From: Pseudomonadota bacterium
GTDB taxonomy: Bacteria; Pseudomonadota; Gammaproteobacteria; Steroidobacterales; Steroidobacteraceae
Assembly (NCBI GenBank): GCA_021808195.1
Contig: JAKBCE010000140.1
Coordinates: forward strand, 1-6,422
Direction of reading: 5' to 3'
Length of the DNA stretch: 6,422 nt
The position numbers and the translations under genes were made by a program. The notes under the pieces are model-generated. The model searched no databases, was not told the origin of the DNA, and saw nothing but the letters and a program-made list of their open reading frames with translations. The stretch's first letter is position 1. The number at the start of each line of letters is the position of its first letter. Of this stretch, positions 6,057-6,422 are shown one piece after another.

Positions 6057-6422
6057 TCACACCAGCCCTTGGGTCTTCGGCGTGAGCACCACGACGGTCC
6101 CGGCGATCTTGTCGTGCCAGGCCTGCCGTTCGCGGTCGAAGGCGATCCAGAAGAAGCCGAGGCCTGCGGCGATCAGCGAGAGGAAGCAACCGAGCGCGCG
6201 CAGGATGGCGGTTTCCCAGCTGACCGGCTGGCCATCGATGCGCACCACGCGCAGGTGGCAGATGATGCCGCCGACCGTCGTGCCGCGCAGCTTCCACATC
6301 AGGGCGCCGTAGGTGGCCAGTACGAGCAGCAGGCCGTCGGTGCCGTGGTGCTCGATCGCGCTCAGCGCGAAGCTGACCAGCACCAGGTCGATCAGCAGAG
6401 CCAGCATGCGGATCCAGAACCC
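6057..6422 (-). CDS. RDD-family integral membrane protein (5' end outside window)
   Basis: The visible part is 121 residues plus a stop. An internal ATG at 6407 could be mistaken for the start. However, the frame stays open to the window edge, and the codons before it read G-F-W-I-R, completing the signature RMLALLID (Arg, Ala, Asp spacing) that begins RDD domains. The true start must therefore lie beyond 6422. Three hydrophobic segments follow: LALLIDLVLVSFALSAIE, GLLLVLATYGALMW, and ALGCFLSLIAAGLGFFWIAF. Between the last two is a TTVGG stretch with LRVVRIDGQPVSW, the usual RDD central motif. The domain closes with RERQAWHDKIAGTVVV, where the HDK-x-AGT signature carries the final conserved Asp. 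RDD proteins are inner-membrane proteins of mostly unknown role, with some linked to transport. The gene runs the same way as the efflux operon, but a 143-bp spacer with a strong hairpin suggests it is a separate unit. Confidence 0.88.
   Translation of the reverse strand, partial: GFWIRMLALLIDLVLVSFALSAIEHHGTDGLLLVLATYGALMWKLRGTTVGGIICHLRVVRIDGQPVSWETAILRALGCFLSLIAAGLGFFWIAFDRERQAWHDKIAGTVVVLTPKTQGLV

Overview
The window looks like ordinary chromosome from a GC-rich Gram-negative bacterium. A tripartite-type RND exporter, a lipoprotein signal peptide and a DUF2884/YggN-like protein fit a high-GC gammaproteobacterium best. That placement is inferred from gene content, because no rRNA or taxonomic marker gene is present. 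Coding density is high, and no mobile element, tRNA, CRISPR array or long repeat was seen.

Left part (1-971). A gene running off the left edge on the minus strand begins at 125 and resembles the start of a MoxR-type AAA+ ATPase. A 209-bp divergent intergenic region separates it from a plus-strand pair. The first of the pair is an 84-residue ribbon-helix-helix-like protein. The second, overlapping it by 8 bases, is a 129-residue protein of unknown function with conserved-looking histidines. The first gene has no Shine-Dalgarno sequence, but a promoter-like -35/-10 pair is placed so that transcription could start at or near its ATG.

Central part (984-5913, minus strand). This reads as a three-gene operon, in transcription order: a periplasmic adaptor (membrane fusion protein), a 1027-residue HAE-type RND permease, and a small Cys-bearing lipoprotein resembling DUF2884/YggN. 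The adaptor stop and the permease GTG start overlap as GTGA, and the lipoprotein starts 26 bases after the permease stop. The adaptor and permease would form the inner-membrane and periplasmic parts of a proton-driven efflux pump. No TolC-like outer-membrane channel lies in the window. The operon converges tail to tail with the 582-971 gene, with only 12 bases between them.

Right part (5914-6422). A 143-bp spacer carries a perfect 13-bp inverted repeat. It lies just downstream of an RDD-family membrane protein that runs in from the right edge on the minus strand.

Nothing here is clearly a new defence or mobile system. The points most worth following are the lipoprotein attached to the RND operon, the RHH/histidine-rich protein pair with its possible leaderless promoter, and the long N-terminal arm of the adaptor.
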